Source: JANOYY01 sp043720395
Lineage (GTDB): Bacteria; Actinomycetota; Acidimicrobiia; Acidimicrobiales; JANYDT01
Length of the DNA: 64,000 nucleotides
Reading direction: 5' to 3'
Assembly (NCBI GenBank): GCA_043720395.1
Contig: JAYSSR010000082.1
Span: 5,560 to 69,559, forward strand
Shown: positions 50,540 to 59,273 of the stretch, piece by piece
Layout of the letters: each line of letters opens with the position of its first letter
How positions within the stretch are numbered: the first letter of the stretch is position 1
Notes under the pieces: generated by a model
What the model saw: the letters and a program-made list of their open reading frames with translations, nothing else
Told to the model about the DNA's origin: nothing
The model's database searches: none
Translations under genes and position numbers: made by a program

Positions 50540-51745
50540 ATGGCTGCTGACGACGTCTACATCCTCGGAATCAAGATGACGAAGTTCGGGAAACATCCCG
50601 ACAAGGACTCGGTCGACCTCGCTTCCGAGGCCGCCATGGCCGCTCTTGCCGACGCTGGCATGACCATGGGCGACATGCAGATCATGGCCGCCGGCAACCT
50701 CATGGGCGGGGGTGGAATCGGCCAGCAGGTGCAGAAGCAGATCGGACAGACGGGCATCCCCGTGTACAACGTCTCCAACGCCTGCGCGACCGGCGCGACC
50801 GCACTGCGCACGGTGATCATGAGCATCAAAGCCGGGGAGTCCGACTTCGGGCTTGCGGTCGGCGTCGAAAAGCTCGCCGGTGCGGGTCTGCTCGGCGCTC
50901 GCGGCCAGTCCACTTCGGACAAGAAGGAGTGGTCGCCAAGCGGACGCTACGGAGCAATCGCGCCCGTCGACGGACGCATCGGCACCGACGGCATGCCCGG
51001 CACGTTCGCCCAGGTCGGCATGGAGTACGGCTACAAGTACGGCGGCGTCACGTTCGAGACGTTCGCCCGCATCAGCCAGAAGAACCACATGCACTCCACG
51101 CTCAACCCACTCGCCGCGTACACGAAGGAAATGTCGCTGGAGCAGATCATGGGCGACGTGATGATCGCCTACCCGAACACCCGCTCCATGTGCTCGGCCA
51201 ACTGCGACGGGGCCGCCGCCGCGGTTCTCGTGAGCGGCACGAAACTCAAGACGCTGTCAGCCGAGCAGCGCGCCCGCGCGGTCAAGGTGCGCGCGTCGAT
51301 CCTTACCACCGACCCGTGGCAGGAAGCCTGCCAGGTGCTGCCCGACGTGAACACCTGCACGAAGTCTGCGGCCAAGCAGGCCTACGAGCAAGCCGGTATC
51401 GGGCCGGAAGATCTCAGCCTTGTGGAGCTCCACGACTGCTTCGCGACCGCAGAATTGGTCCACTACGACAATCTGGGCCTGTGCCCCGAAGGCGGTGCGG
51501 TGGACTTCTTCGAGTCGGGTGCACCGTTCCGCACGGGCAGCAAGCCGGTCAACGTCTCCGGTGGTCTGCAGTCGAAGGGTCATCCCATTGCGGCTACCGG
51601 CATCGCCAACGTGTGGGAGATCTGCCATCACCTCCGTGGCGAGGCGGGCGATCGTCAGATCGAGGGTGCTCGCCTCGGGCTCGCGCACGTGATCGGGCTC
51701 GGCTCGTCGTGCGGCGTCCACATCCTCGAGGCCCCCGCAGCCTGA
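50540..51745 (+). CDS. Thiolase / SCP-x-type lipid-transfer acyltransferase
   Basis: The 401-residue protein is of the thiolase fold in the SCP2-thiolase/lipid-transfer branch: NVSNACATGATAL with C82 at the nucleophile position, VELHDCFATAELVHYDNLGLCPEGG, and SGGLQSKGHPIAATG with catalytic His348. With a DUF35 partner such proteins act as thiolases or, when the nucleophile is lost, as retro-aldolases (Ltp2) on steroid side chains. The cysteine is retained here, so a thiolase reaction is more likely. The substrate is unknown. A good ribosome site (GAAGGA) precedes the ATG. Confidence 0.88.
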   Translation: MAADDVYILGIKMTKFGKHPDKDSVDLASEAAMAALADAGMTMGDMQIMAAGNLMGGGGIGQQVQKQIGQTGIPVYNVSNACATGATALRTVIMSIKAGESDFGLAVGVEKLAGAGLLGARGQSTSDKKEWSPSGRYGAIAPVDGRIGTDGMPGTFAQVGMEYGYKYGGVTFETFARISQKNHMHSTLNPLAAYTKEMSLEQIMGDVMIAYPNTRSMCSANCDGAAAAVLVSGTKLKTLSAEQRARAVKVRASILTTDPWQEACQVLPDVNTCTKSAAKQAYEQAGIGPEDLSLVELHDCFATAELVHYDNLGLCPEGGAVDFFESGAPFRTGSKPVNVSGGLQSKGHPIAATGIANVWEICHHLRGEAGDRQIEGARLGLAHVIGLGSSCGVHILEAPAA

Positions 51746-51763
51746 CGTTTCGCACTCCGCTGT

Positions 51764-52030
51764 TCAGGTCGACGTTCGGTCGCTGAACAGCGGCCGGTCC
51801 ATTGCCTCGCTGGCGAATCTCACTCGGCAGCGGTGGCATTCCACCAGTACCTTCTCTATCGGCGCGCTCCCGAGCGGGAGGAAGCGCCCGAGCAGTCCGG
51901 ACGGCGCTCGTACGAGAATCACATCGTGTGCCTGGTCCGACCGGCAGGACGGGCAGGCGAACGCCACATCGCTCGTCTGACGCTGCTCGACCCGGGAAAC
52001 CGAGAAGCGCATGAATTCCTGGATGCCCAT
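51764..52030 (-). CDS. Small zinc-ribbon protein, unknown function
   Basis: The 88-residue protein (MGIQEFMRFSVSRVEQRQTSDVAFACPSC ...) has two CxxC pairs, CPSC and CHRC, spaced about 30 residues apart, forming a zinc ribbon. A very strong AGGAGGAGGGG ribosome site lies just before the ATG, supporting translation and deciding the start. It is divergent from the adenylation-carrier-thioesterase gene. Function is unknown; similar ribbons occur in nucleic acid- or protein-binding adaptors. Confidence 0.65.
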   Translation of the reverse strand: MGIQEFMRFSVSRVEQRQTSDVAFACPSCRSDQAHDVILVRAPSGLLGRFLPLGSAPIEKVLVECHRCRVRFASEAMDRPLFSDRTST

Positions 52031-52113
52031 CGCCCCTCCTCCTCGCATACGGTCGACATACCGCAAACAGCGAGCGTACCGTCTGTCCTGAATGCGTCAA
52101 GGAGCCAGTACCA

Positions 52114-54780
52114 GTGACCGATGCTCTCAGCGACCACAATGGTCACCTGGGCTCCGACCGAGCAAGGTTGGCCACACCGATACCCGTGTCACACCTGCTC
52201 CCTCTTCTCCAAGCTGCCTGGTCCACACCGGACCGTCAGGTCGCGCCCGATGCTGCACTGAGGGAGGCGTCCGGTCGACGTGTGAGTGGTCCCGCACTGC
52301 TCGCCCGCGTCGAGGAATGGGCCTCGGCGATGCGAACCGCCGGGATCCGTCCGGGCGACATCGTCGGGATTCATCTTGCGCGGTCGGCGGACCAGGTTGC
52401 CGCGCTCTTCGCCGCGCTGTCGCTCGGCGTGGCCTACGTTCCCCTGGATCGTTCGTACCCCGTCGCGCGCCTTCGATTCATGATCGACGACCTCGGCCTC
52501 GGGTGCGTCGCCGGGTTCGAGAATCCCGAGCTGCGGCGCAGCGGAAGCACCCTCAAGTGGATCGAGCCACCACCATGGGGCACGTCCGCGACGTCCGCCA
52601 AGACGCCTCCTGCCATCACCGTGTCACCCCCGGCCGACGACCTTGCCTACGTGATCTACACGTCCGGTTCGACGGGGAACCCGAAGGGTGTCCGCATTAC
52701 CGACGGGAACCTCCGTACTTTCCTTCACTCGTGGGACGCGCTCGTACCTCCGGAGCGACGCGGTACCTGGCTCGCTCTCACCAGCCTGTCCTTTGACCCA
52801 TCGGTCGTGGAGGTGATCTGGACGCTCACGCGTGGTTGGCCGATCGTTCTTGCTCCCGACCAGCCGAATCCTGGCGTCGTCGGGGGAATCATCGAGCGCG
52901 ATGTGGTGACGCACCTCCAATGCACGCCGACTCGCGCCTCGATGCTCCTCGCCGATCCTGGTGATCGGCACGGACTGGCGAAGCTGGAACATCTCCTCGT
53001 CGGCGGTGAAGCGCTCACCGCGGCCCTCGCTCGCGACCTGCGGCGGATTGTCCCACGAGTGACGAACATCTACGGTCCGACGGAAACAACCGTCTGGGCT
53101 TTCGCCCACGACGTAGCCGACGATCTGGGCACGGAACCTTCTGACCCGATACCGATCGGACGGCCGCTTCCCGGCGTCCGATCCGCCGTCGTGGACGAGC
53201 ACTTGTACCCGGTCGCCGACGGCGTATTGGGCGAACTCCTACTCGCCGGCGATGACGTCGCCGACGGGTACCACGCAAGGCCCGATCAGACCACGCGCGC
53301 GTTCATCGAGACGTGCGGCGAGCTCACGGCAACCTTGACCTTCGGCAGCCCCTCGGCCCGCGTGTACCGCACCGGCGATCTCGTCCGACGACGTACCGAT
53401 GGCGTGCACGAGTTTGCGGGTCGTATCGACGACCAGATCAAGGTATCTGGAAACCGGATCGAACCCGCCGAGGTGGAGTCGGTGCTGCTCGGGCAGCCTG
53501 GCGTCGAACAGGCCGTCGTCGCTGCGCGAAGAACCGCCCAGGGAATCGTTCGGCTCGTGGCCTACATCCGCGGCGCGCCGGTCGACGACCGTGTCGCTGC
53601 ACGGCTCCGCGAGGCGTGCGCCGCTGCGGTTCCACCGTCGCACGTGCCCTCCCTCATCGTCGGGATCGACCGGTTCCCGCTGACGCCCTCCGGAAAGATC
53701 GACCGTCGATCACTCCCGGACCTCACGGTCCCGGACGATGGAGCGACGCCCGCCGGAACCCGGGCCGAGACAGCGGCCATGTGCCAGCTGTGGTCTTCGG
53801 TGCTCGGGGCACCCGTGAGCCCGGACGACGACTACTTCACGCTCGGGGGAGACTCACTGACGGCTGTAGCGATCGTCGCCGAGATCGCCCGTCGTCACGA
53901 TGTATCGCTCGGTCTGGCGGTGCTCGTCAGTGCGCCGACTCCACGACTCCTCGTGGATGAGGTCCATCGCAGCACCTCTGAGCGCGGCGCACTGGTACTA
54001 CTCCGGCAGGTGCCGAATGCCGTGCAGCGTCTTGTGCTGGTCCATGGAGCAGGAGGCAATGTCGTCAACCTTGTGCACTCGGCGAAGCGACTCCGCAGCG
54101 ACATCGAGGCTGCGGCCTTCCAAGCCCACGCCGTAGCCACGCCGGGAGCGAAGGGAGACCTGACGATCGAAGCGATGGCCACGCGTTACCTGGGCGAGCT
54201 CAGATCGCTGCAGCACGCTGGACCGTATCTGCTGTGCGGTTACAGCGATGGCGGTCTGGTCGCATGGGATATGGCGCGACAGCTCCTCGAAGCCGGCGAG
54301 TCGGTGCGGCGCATCATCCTCCTCGACACCGGCATCGGCGCGACTCGCCACCTCGTTCCACCCCACGAACGTCTGCGCAACGCAGCCCGCAACGTCAGAG
54401 ACCGCCAGCGGCCGATGTTCGAGTTCCTCCGGGACGCACGGGCGGCCCAACGCGCACCCCGAACCGATCCGCAGGTGAGCGACGACGACCAAAGCCGGTT
54501 GGGCCGCGTGCTCGACGTGCAGGCCGAGGTCGAACAGGCAGTGAGCATCTACCGAGTCCGCCCGCTCGCGCTCGACGTCTCCCTGATCCGCAGCCGCCAC
54601 ACGCCGGTCGCCGTGTGGTCAGACTTCAGGTGGCGCAGGCTCGCCCGGAACGTTGATGTGTCCTTCGTGAGTGGGCACCACCTCGACATGGTCGGCCCCG
54701 GGCGCGCCGACGAACTCGCGGCTGCGCTCAACGTTGCGATCGCCGCAGCGACTGCGGGGGACCCGGCGAGCGGTCGCTGA
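52114..54780 (+). CDS. Single-module NRPS-like enzyme (adenylation-carrier-thioesterase)
   Basis: The 888-residue protein has an adenylation domain (about 30-535) with YVIYTSGSTGNPKG, NIYGPTETT, YRTGDLV, GRIDDQIKVSGNRIEP and LTPSGKIDRRSL; a carrier domain (about 550-620) with YFTLGGDSL, S581 taking phosphopantetheine; and an alpha/beta thioesterase (about 640-880) with GYSDGG (S711) and SGHHLDMV. The aspartate of SFDPSVVEV corresponds to Asp235 of GrsA, so an amino acid rather than a keto acid is probably activated; my alignment gives no recognisable specificity. There is no condensation domain, MbtH or phosphopantetheinyl transferase nearby. The product may be a released amino acid derivative, ester or dimer. 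Confidence 0.92.
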   Translation: MTDALSDHNGHLGSDRARLATPIPVSHLLPLLQAAWSTPDRQVAPDAALREASGRRVSGPALLARVEEWASAMRTAGIRPGDIVGIHLARSADQVAALFAALSLGVAYVPLDRSYPVARLRFMIDDLGLGCVAGFENPELRRSGSTLKWIEPPPWGTSATSAKTPPAITVSPPADDLAYVIYTSGSTGNPKGVRITDGNLRTFLHSWDALVPPERRGTWLALTSLSFDPSVVEVIWTLTRGWPIVLAPDQPNPGVVGGIIERDVVTHLQCTPTRASMLLADPGDRHGLAKLEHLLVGGEALTAALARDLRRIVPRVTNIYGPTETTVWAFAHDVADDLGTEPSDPIPIGRPLPGVRSAVVDEHLYPVADGVLGELLLAGDDVADGYHARPDQTTRAFIETCGELTATLTFGSPSARVYRTGDLVRRRTDGVHEFAGRIDDQIKVSGNRIEPAEVESVLLGQPGVEQAVVAARRTAQGIVRLVAYIRGAPVDDRVAARLREACAAAVPPSHVPSLIVGIDRFPLTPSGKIDRRSLPDLTVPDDGATPAGTRAETAAMCQLWSSVLGAPVSPDDDYFTLGGDSLTAVAIVAEIARRHDVSLGLAVLVSAPTPRLLVDEVHRSTSERGALVLLRQVPNAVQRLVLVHGAGGNVVNLVHSAKRLRSDIEAAAFQAHAVATPGAKGDLTIEAMATRYLGELRSLQHAGPYLLCGYSDGGLVAWDMARQLLEAGESVRRIILLDTGIGATRHLVPPHERLRNAARNVRDRQRPMFEFLRDARAAQRAPRTDPQVSDDDQSRLGRVLDVQAEVEQAVSIYRVRPLALDVSLIRSRHTPVAVWSDFRWRRLARNVDVSFVSGHHLDMVGPGRADELAAALNVAIAAATAGDPASGR

Positions 54781-54795
54781 CTCTGAGTCCACGGT

Positions 54796-54894
54796 CACGA
54801 CTGACGCAACCTGGCCACGAATGCGGCCACAGCGCCACAGTGACCGCACAGCGTGTCGCCGGCACCGCAAGGTGGCGCTGTGGGGTCAGTCGTG
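54796..54894. repeat. Nested inverted repeat, about 100 bp
   Basis: Outer arms CACGACTGAC (54796-54805) and GTCAGTCGTG (54885-54894) and inner arms CCACAGCGCCAC (54827-54838) and GTGGCGCTGTGG (54872-54883) are exact complements, giving a two-tier stem. It lies between the convergent NRPS-like and ppdK genes. Confidence 0.8.
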
Positions 54895-54924
54895 CCGAAG
54901 CACAGACCGGTGACCCGGTCGGCG

Positions 54925-54941
54925 CGGTGACCCGGTCACCG
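54925..54941. terminator. Short hairpin before the ppdK end
   Basis: CGGTGAC-CCG-GTCACCG forms a 7-bp stem directly after the ppdK stop on the minus strand; CGGTGACCCGGTC also occurs 17 bp earlier as a direct repeat. It may end ppdK transcription. Confidence 0.45.
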
Positions 54942-54945
54942 TCGG

Positions 54946-57690
54946 TTAGGCGTTGCTGCGGGCCGACGCCCCGATGACTGCCTGCGCCGCGGCGAGACGG
55001 GCGATCGGGATGCGGAACGGCGAGCACGACACGTAATCGAGGCCGGCGTTGTAGAAGAAGATGATCGACTCCGGGTCGCCACCGTGCTCGCCGCAGACGC
55101 CGAGCTTGAGGCCCGGCTTCGTGGAGCGTCCGCGGGCGACCGAGTCGATCACGAGCTGGCCGACGCCGCTCTGGTCGATGGTCTCGAACGGGTTGCGCTT
55201 GAGCAGGCCCTGCTCGAGATACGCGTTCATCATGCGACCTTCGACGTCGTCGCGGCTGAAGCCGAACGTCATCTGGGTCAGATCGTTGGTGCCGTAGGAG
55301 AAGAAGTCGGCCTCTTCGGCAATCTCGTCGGAACGGATTGCAGCGCGGGGCGTCTCGACCATGGTGCCGATGGTGACGTCGAGGCGCTTCGCCGCGACCG
55401 GGTCCATCTTCGACTTGGCCTCGTCGATCGCGCCCTGCACCCAACCACGTGCGGCAGCGAGTTCCTCACGGGTGACGGTGAGCGGGATCATCACCTCAAT
55501 GACCGGGTTCCCACCCTTCTTCACACGAGCTGCTGCAGCTTCGAGAAGTGCCCGAACCTGCATCTCGTACAGACCGGGCTTGACGACGGCAAGACGCACG
55601 CCTCGCGTACCGATCATCGGGTTGAACTCGTGCCACGACTCTGCGGCGTCGAGAAGCTTCTCCTCGACGGGGGTGAGTCCGGACACGGCCTTCTTGATCT
55701 CGAGTTCCTTCGTCGACGGGAGGAACTCATGCAGCGGCGGGTCGAGGAGACGCACGGTGACGGGCAGGCCGTCCATCTCGACGAGGATCTCTTCGAAGTC
55801 GGCCTTCTGCGCCTTGCGGAGCTTCTCGAACGCTGCAGCCTCTTCCTTGTCCGACTCGGCGAGGATCATCTCGCGCACGATCGGGAGACGATCCTCCGCG
55901 AGGAACATGTGCTCGGTACGGCAGAGGCCAATGCCCTCGGCGCCGAAACCGATGGCGTTCTTGGCGTCGGGGCCGTTGTCGGCGTTGGCGCGGACCTTGA
56001 GGCCGCGCACCTTTTTCGAACCCTTGCGGACTTCGTCGGCCCACCCGAGGATCGTGTGGAATTCGGCAGGCGGTTCGCCCGACTCCATCTCGAGTGCGCC
56101 CAGCATGACCGAGCCAGTAGCACCGTCGAGGGAGATGACATCACCCTCGTTGACGCGGGTGCCGTCGACCTCGAAGTACTTGTTGTCGGTGATCTTGACC
56201 ATTTCGGCACCGACCACGGCGGGCGTGCCCCAGCCACGGGCGACGACCGCAGCGTGCGAAACGAGACCGCCGCGTGCCGTGAGGATGCCCTGCGCAACCA
56301 TCATCCCGTGGACGTCCTCCGGCGATGTTTCGTTACGCACGAGGATGACCTTCTCGCCGCGGTCATCAGCGTCGACAGCGTCGTCGGCGGTGAAGTACAC
56401 CTTGCCGACGGCCGCTCCCGGCGACGCACCGAGACCCTTCGCGAGCACCTTCGATGTTCCTGCGAACTGGGGATGCAGCACCTGGTCGAGTGCGTCGGCG
56501 TTGACCCGCAGAAGGGCCTCCTCCTTCGAGATCTTCCACTTCGTGGGGCCGCTCGGCTTCGTTGCCATCTCGACGGCCATGCGCAGCGTGGCCGCGCCGG
56601 TGCGCTTGCCGACCCGCGTCTGCAGCATCCAGAGCTTGCCCTGCTCGATCGTGAACTCCGTGTCGCACATGTCGGTGTAGTGCGCTTCGAGGCGGTCGAA
56701 GATGCTCATCAGCTCCGCATGGTTCGTGGGGAACGTCCGCTTGAGATCGTCAAGCGACTCCGTGTTGCGGATGCCGGCCACCACGTCTTCGCCCTGCGCG
56801 TTGGTGAGGTAGTCGCCGTAGGCAACGTTCTCGCCCGTCGACGCGTTGCGGGTGAAGCCGACGCCCGTGCCGCAGTTGTCGTCGATGTTGCCGAACACCA
56901 TCGACTGGACGTTGACCGCAGTGCCGAGGTCATGGGCGATGCGCTCGCGGACGCGGTACGCGATCGCACGTGCGCCGTTCCACGACGCGAACACGGCCTC
57001 GATCGCACCCTTCAGCTGGACCTTCGGGTCCTGCGGGAAGTCTGCCTTGGTTGCCTTCTTCACGATCGCCTTGTACTCCTCGCAGAGTGCCTTCAGCGTG
57101 GCGGTCGGAATGGCGGCGTCGTTGACGGCCTTCGACTTCGTCTTGGCCTTCTCGAAGGCGTGTTCGAACAGTGTGCCGTTGACGTCGAGCACGATGCGGC
57201 CGTACATCGAGAGGAAGCGACGGTAGGAGTCGTACGCGAAGCGCTCGTCGTTCATCACCCTGGCGAGCCCGACGACGGTCTTGTCGTTGAGCCCGAGGTT
57301 GAGGACGGTGTCCATCATGCCGGGCATCGAGAACTTCGCGCCCGAGCGGACGGACACGAGCAGCGGGTTCTTCGCGTCGCCGAGCTTGCGGCCCATCTGG
57401 CCTTCGACCTTGGCAACCTGCGTTGCCACTTCTGCGTCGAGGCTCGTGGGCCAGCCCGACTTCATGTAGGCACGGCACGCGTCGGTCGAGATCGTGAAGC
57501 CTGGAGGTACGGGCAGCTTGAGGACCGTGGTCATCTCCGCGAGGTTCGCTCCCTTGCCGCCAAGGAGATCCTTGAGCGACATCGGCGCGACCTTGTGCTT
57601 GTGGTCGAACGAGTACGTCAGCTGGGCGGTTGCCTTGGTCTTTGCGACGGTGGGCTTGGCAGATGGCTTTTTGGCGGTGGTGGTCCCCAT
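54946..57690 (-). CDS. ppdK: Pyruvate, phosphate dikinase PpdK
   Basis: PPDK interconverts pyruvate, ATP and phosphate with PEP, AMP and pyrophosphate. The 914-residue protein has an N-terminal ATP-grasp region (LLGGKGANLAEMTTVLKLPVPPGFTI, LLVSVRSGAKFSMPGMMDTVLNLGLN), the phosphohistidine domain GGLVSHAAVVARGWGTPAVVG, and the PEP-binding barrel ending in GVCGEHGGDPESI with the catalytic cysteine. GTGVGFTRNASTGE (about residue 295) is typical of PPDK rather than PEP synthase. The ATG at MGTTTAKKPSAK gives a Lys/Ala-rich leader of about 25 residues. It allows reversible flux between pyruvate and PEP. Confidence 0.96.
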   Translation of the reverse strand: MGTTTAKKPSAKPTVAKTKATAQLTYSFDHKHKVAPMSLKDLLGGKGANLAEMTTVLKLPVPPGFTISTDACRAYMKSGWPTSLDAEVATQVAKVEGQMGRKLGDAKNPLLVSVRSGAKFSMPGMMDTVLNLGLNDKTVVGLARVMNDERFAYDSYRRFLSMYGRIVLDVNGTLFEHAFEKAKTKSKAVNDAAIPTATLKALCEEYKAIVKKATKADFPQDPKVQLKGAIEAVFASWNGARAIAYRVRERIAHDLGTAVNVQSMVFGNIDDNCGTGVGFTRNASTGENVAYGDYLTNAQGEDVVAGIRNTESLDDLKRTFPTNHAELMSIFDRLEAHYTDMCDTEFTIEQGKLWMLQTRVGKRTGAATLRMAVEMATKPSGPTKWKISKEEALLRVNADALDQVLHPQFAGTSKVLAKGLGASPGAAVGKVYFTADDAVDADDRGEKVILVRNETSPEDVHGMMVAQGILTARGGLVSHAAVVARGWGTPAVVGAEMVKITDNKYFEVDGTRVNEGDVISLDGATGSVMLGALEMESGEPPAEFHTILGWADEVRKGSKKVRGLKVRANADNGPDAKNAIGFGAEGIGLCRTEHMFLAEDRLPIVREMILAESDKEEAAAFEKLRKAQKADFEEILVEMDGLPVTVRLLDPPLHEFLPSTKELEIKKAVSGLTPVEEKLLDAAESWHEFNPMIGTRGVRLAVVKPGLYEMQVRALLEAAAARVKKGGNPVIEVMIPLTVTREELAAARGWVQGAIDEAKSKMDPVAAKRLDVTIGTMVETPRAAIRSDEIAEEADFFSYGTNDLTQMTFGFSRDDVEGRMMNAYLEQGLLKRNPFETIDQSGVGQLVIDSVARGRSTKPGLKLGVCGEHGGDPESIIFFYNAGLDYVSCSPFRIPIARLAAAQAVIGASARSNA

Positions 57691-57754
57691 AACGGGCGGA
57701 AAGGTTACTCCGCAAGTCGCGTGTCCGGGTGCGTTGTCGGCGCGCGAGGCTGCG

Positions 57755-58300
57755 GTGGTGGACATCTCGTTCCGGGCGCTTCGGCGAAGCGACTTTGCAC
57801 TGCTCGGCATCTGGCTGGCGCGTCCGCATGTCGAGCGCTGGTGGCGTCACGATCCCGCACCGGACGCGGTCGAGGCGGACTTCGGTGGCGGCGTGGACGG
57901 CACGGACCCGATCGACTACTTCATCGTCGTGATCGGCGGTGTGGATCGCGGGTTCATCCAGCGCTGCCAGTTCCGTGACGAACCCGTGTGGTTGGCGGCG
58001 CTGCAGGTGGTGGAGGCACTGCCTGAGGCGGCAGGCATCGACTATTTCATCGGCGACGCTGACCGGGTCGGCCGCGGGATCGGGACCGCGATCGTCGAAG
58101 CGTTCCTGCCCGACACGTGGTGCCGATATCCGGATGCGCCGATGCTGTTGGTCGACGTCGATGCCGAGAACGTGGCGTCCTGGCGCATTCTGGAGAAGAA
58201 CGGGTTCACGCGGATCTGGGCCGGACAGCTCGATACGAACGAGCCGGCCGCTGGCGAAACGACGTGGATCTTCCGCCTCGACCGACCCCCTTCTGGCTGA
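57755..58300 (+). CDS. GNAT acetyltransferase, AAC(6')-like
   Basis: The 181-residue protein (VVDISFRALRRSDFALLGIWLARPHVERWW) resembles the AAC(6')/Acetyltransf_8 group of GNAT enzymes, with the acetyl-CoA loop DRVGRGIGTAIVEAFL and the substrate-side GIDYFIGD. Related proteins acetylate aminoglycosides, but many act on other amines, such as siderophore precursors. Resistance cannot be inferred. The GTG was chosen because GAGG lies 5 bp upstream and because it begins the family fold. It is divergent from ppdK with 64 bp between. Confidence 0.85.
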   Translation: MVDISFRALRRSDFALLGIWLARPHVERWWRHDPAPDAVEADFGGGVDGTDPIDYFIVVIGGVDRGFIQRCQFRDEPVWLAALQVVEALPEAAGIDYFIGDADRVGRGIGTAIVEAFLPDTWCRYPDAPMLLVDVDAENVASWRILEKNGFTRIWAGQLDTNEPAAGETTWIFRLDRPPSG

Positions 58301-58331
58301 GCCCGACCTGCGTGGTGCGGGCCACTCTTCG

Positions 58332-58406
58332 TTGCGGTAAATCCGGTGCGTCCGCGGTGCAATCGGGCGCACTCAACGCACCGCAAGCGGACCCGATGTA
58401 CCTCAT
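58332..58406 (+). repeat. Family B 75-bp palindromic repeat, copy 3
   Basis: It starts TTGCGGTAAATCCGG and ends CCGATGTACCTCAT, with a few changes in both outer arms relative to copies 1 and 2 while the inner part CCGCGGTGCAATCGGGCGCA is well kept. It lies 32 bp after the acetyltransferase stop. Confidence 0.83.
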
Positions 58407-58451
58407 ACTCCGGGTCGGCGCGATGCGACCGGTGGCGCGTAGGTTGAGCAC

Positions 58452-59189
58452 ATGACCATCGTTTTCGTCCACGGCAACCCCGAGACCGCTGCAATATGGG
58501 ACCCGTTGCTCGCCGCGATGGGCCGAGCGGACGCCGTCACGCTGTCGCCCCCGGGCTTCGGGGCACCACTGCCGGACGACTTCGACGCAACGTCCGATTC
58601 GTATGCGCGCTGGCTTGTTGACGAACTCTCGAAGTTCGACGCACCGGTCGACCTGGTGGGCCACGATTGGGGTGGCGGACATGTACTACGCGCACTTACA
58701 GCTCGTCCGGACCTCGTCAACCGCTGGTGCATCGACATCGCCGGATGTTTCGATCCCGAGTACGTGTGGCACGACATGGCGCAGGTGTGGCAGACGGAGG
58801 GCGACGGTGAAGCCGCCGTCGCAACGATGGCAGCGGCACCGCGCGAGATGGCCACGGCACGGTTCGAATCGTTCGGCATGACTCCAGCGGCCGCCCGCTC
58901 GGTCGCTGACGCTGCACCCGCGATGGGTCGGGCGATCCTCGCGTTGTACCGCTCGGCCAGGCAGCCGCAGATGCACACGTGGGGGATGGAGGTGACTCCC
59001 GCGATGTCGGCCGGACGCTCGCTCGTTATCGTCGCGACCGAAGACAACTACACCGGTGGCCCGTTGCTCGCGGGTCGAGTGGCCGAGCGATGGGGCTCTG
59101 ACCTTGCCACCCTCGAAGGACTCGGCCACTGGTGGATGTTGCAGGACCCAGTGCGGGGTGCTGCTGCGCTGAACAAGTTCTTCGGCTGA
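58452..59189 (+). CDS. Alpha/beta hydrolase with aspartate nucleophile (epoxide hydrolase/dehalogenase-like)
   Basis: The 245-residue protein has FVHGNPETAAIW at the oxyanion loop and GHDWGGGHVL as nucleophile elbow. The aspartate in GHDWGG places it with epoxide hydrolases and haloalkane dehalogenases rather than serine esterases. The catalytic histidine is in GLGHWWMLQDP. The HGNP motif fits either class; the substrate is unknown. A plain ATG start is used, 45 bp after the family B repeat. Confidence 0.87.
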   Translation: MTIVFVHGNPETAAIWDPLLAAMGRADAVTLSPPGFGAPLPDDFDATSDSYARWLVDELSKFDAPVDLVGHDWGGGHVLRALTARPDLVNRWCIDIAGCFDPEYVWHDMAQVWQTEGDGEAAVATMAAAPREMATARFESFGMTPAAARSVADAAPAMGRAILALYRSARQPQMHTWGMEVTPAMSAGRSLVIVATEDNYTGGPLLAGRVAERWGSDLATLEGLGHWWMLQDPVRGAAALNKFFG

Positions 59190-59211
59190 CGCAAGGTCCA
59201 ACCCAGCCCGC

Positions 59212-59260
59212 GACGTTGGGAACATCAGCTACCACGGAGGTACGCAATCTTCCCAACTTC
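59212..59260 (+). repeat. Family A 49-bp palindromic repeat, copy 4
   Basis: GACGTTGGGAA opens the element and TTCCCAACTTC closes it, one base off perfect pairing. It is the first of two tandem copies 62 bp apart, 22 bp after the alpha/beta hydrolase stop. Confidence 0.88.
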
Positions 59261-59273
59261 GGAACGGCCACTC

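Noticed and set aside
55084..57978. A 964-codon open frame on the plus strand opposite ppdK
   Set aside because: It lies almost wholly antisense to a clear pyruvate phosphate dikinase, has a composition typical of the complementary strand of a high-GC gene, and shows no domain motif.
57755..58300. Aminoglycoside resistance call for the AAC(6')-like gene
   Set aside because: The family is broad and the conserved part is the acetyl-CoA site. Nothing in sequence or context shows aminoglycoside specificity.
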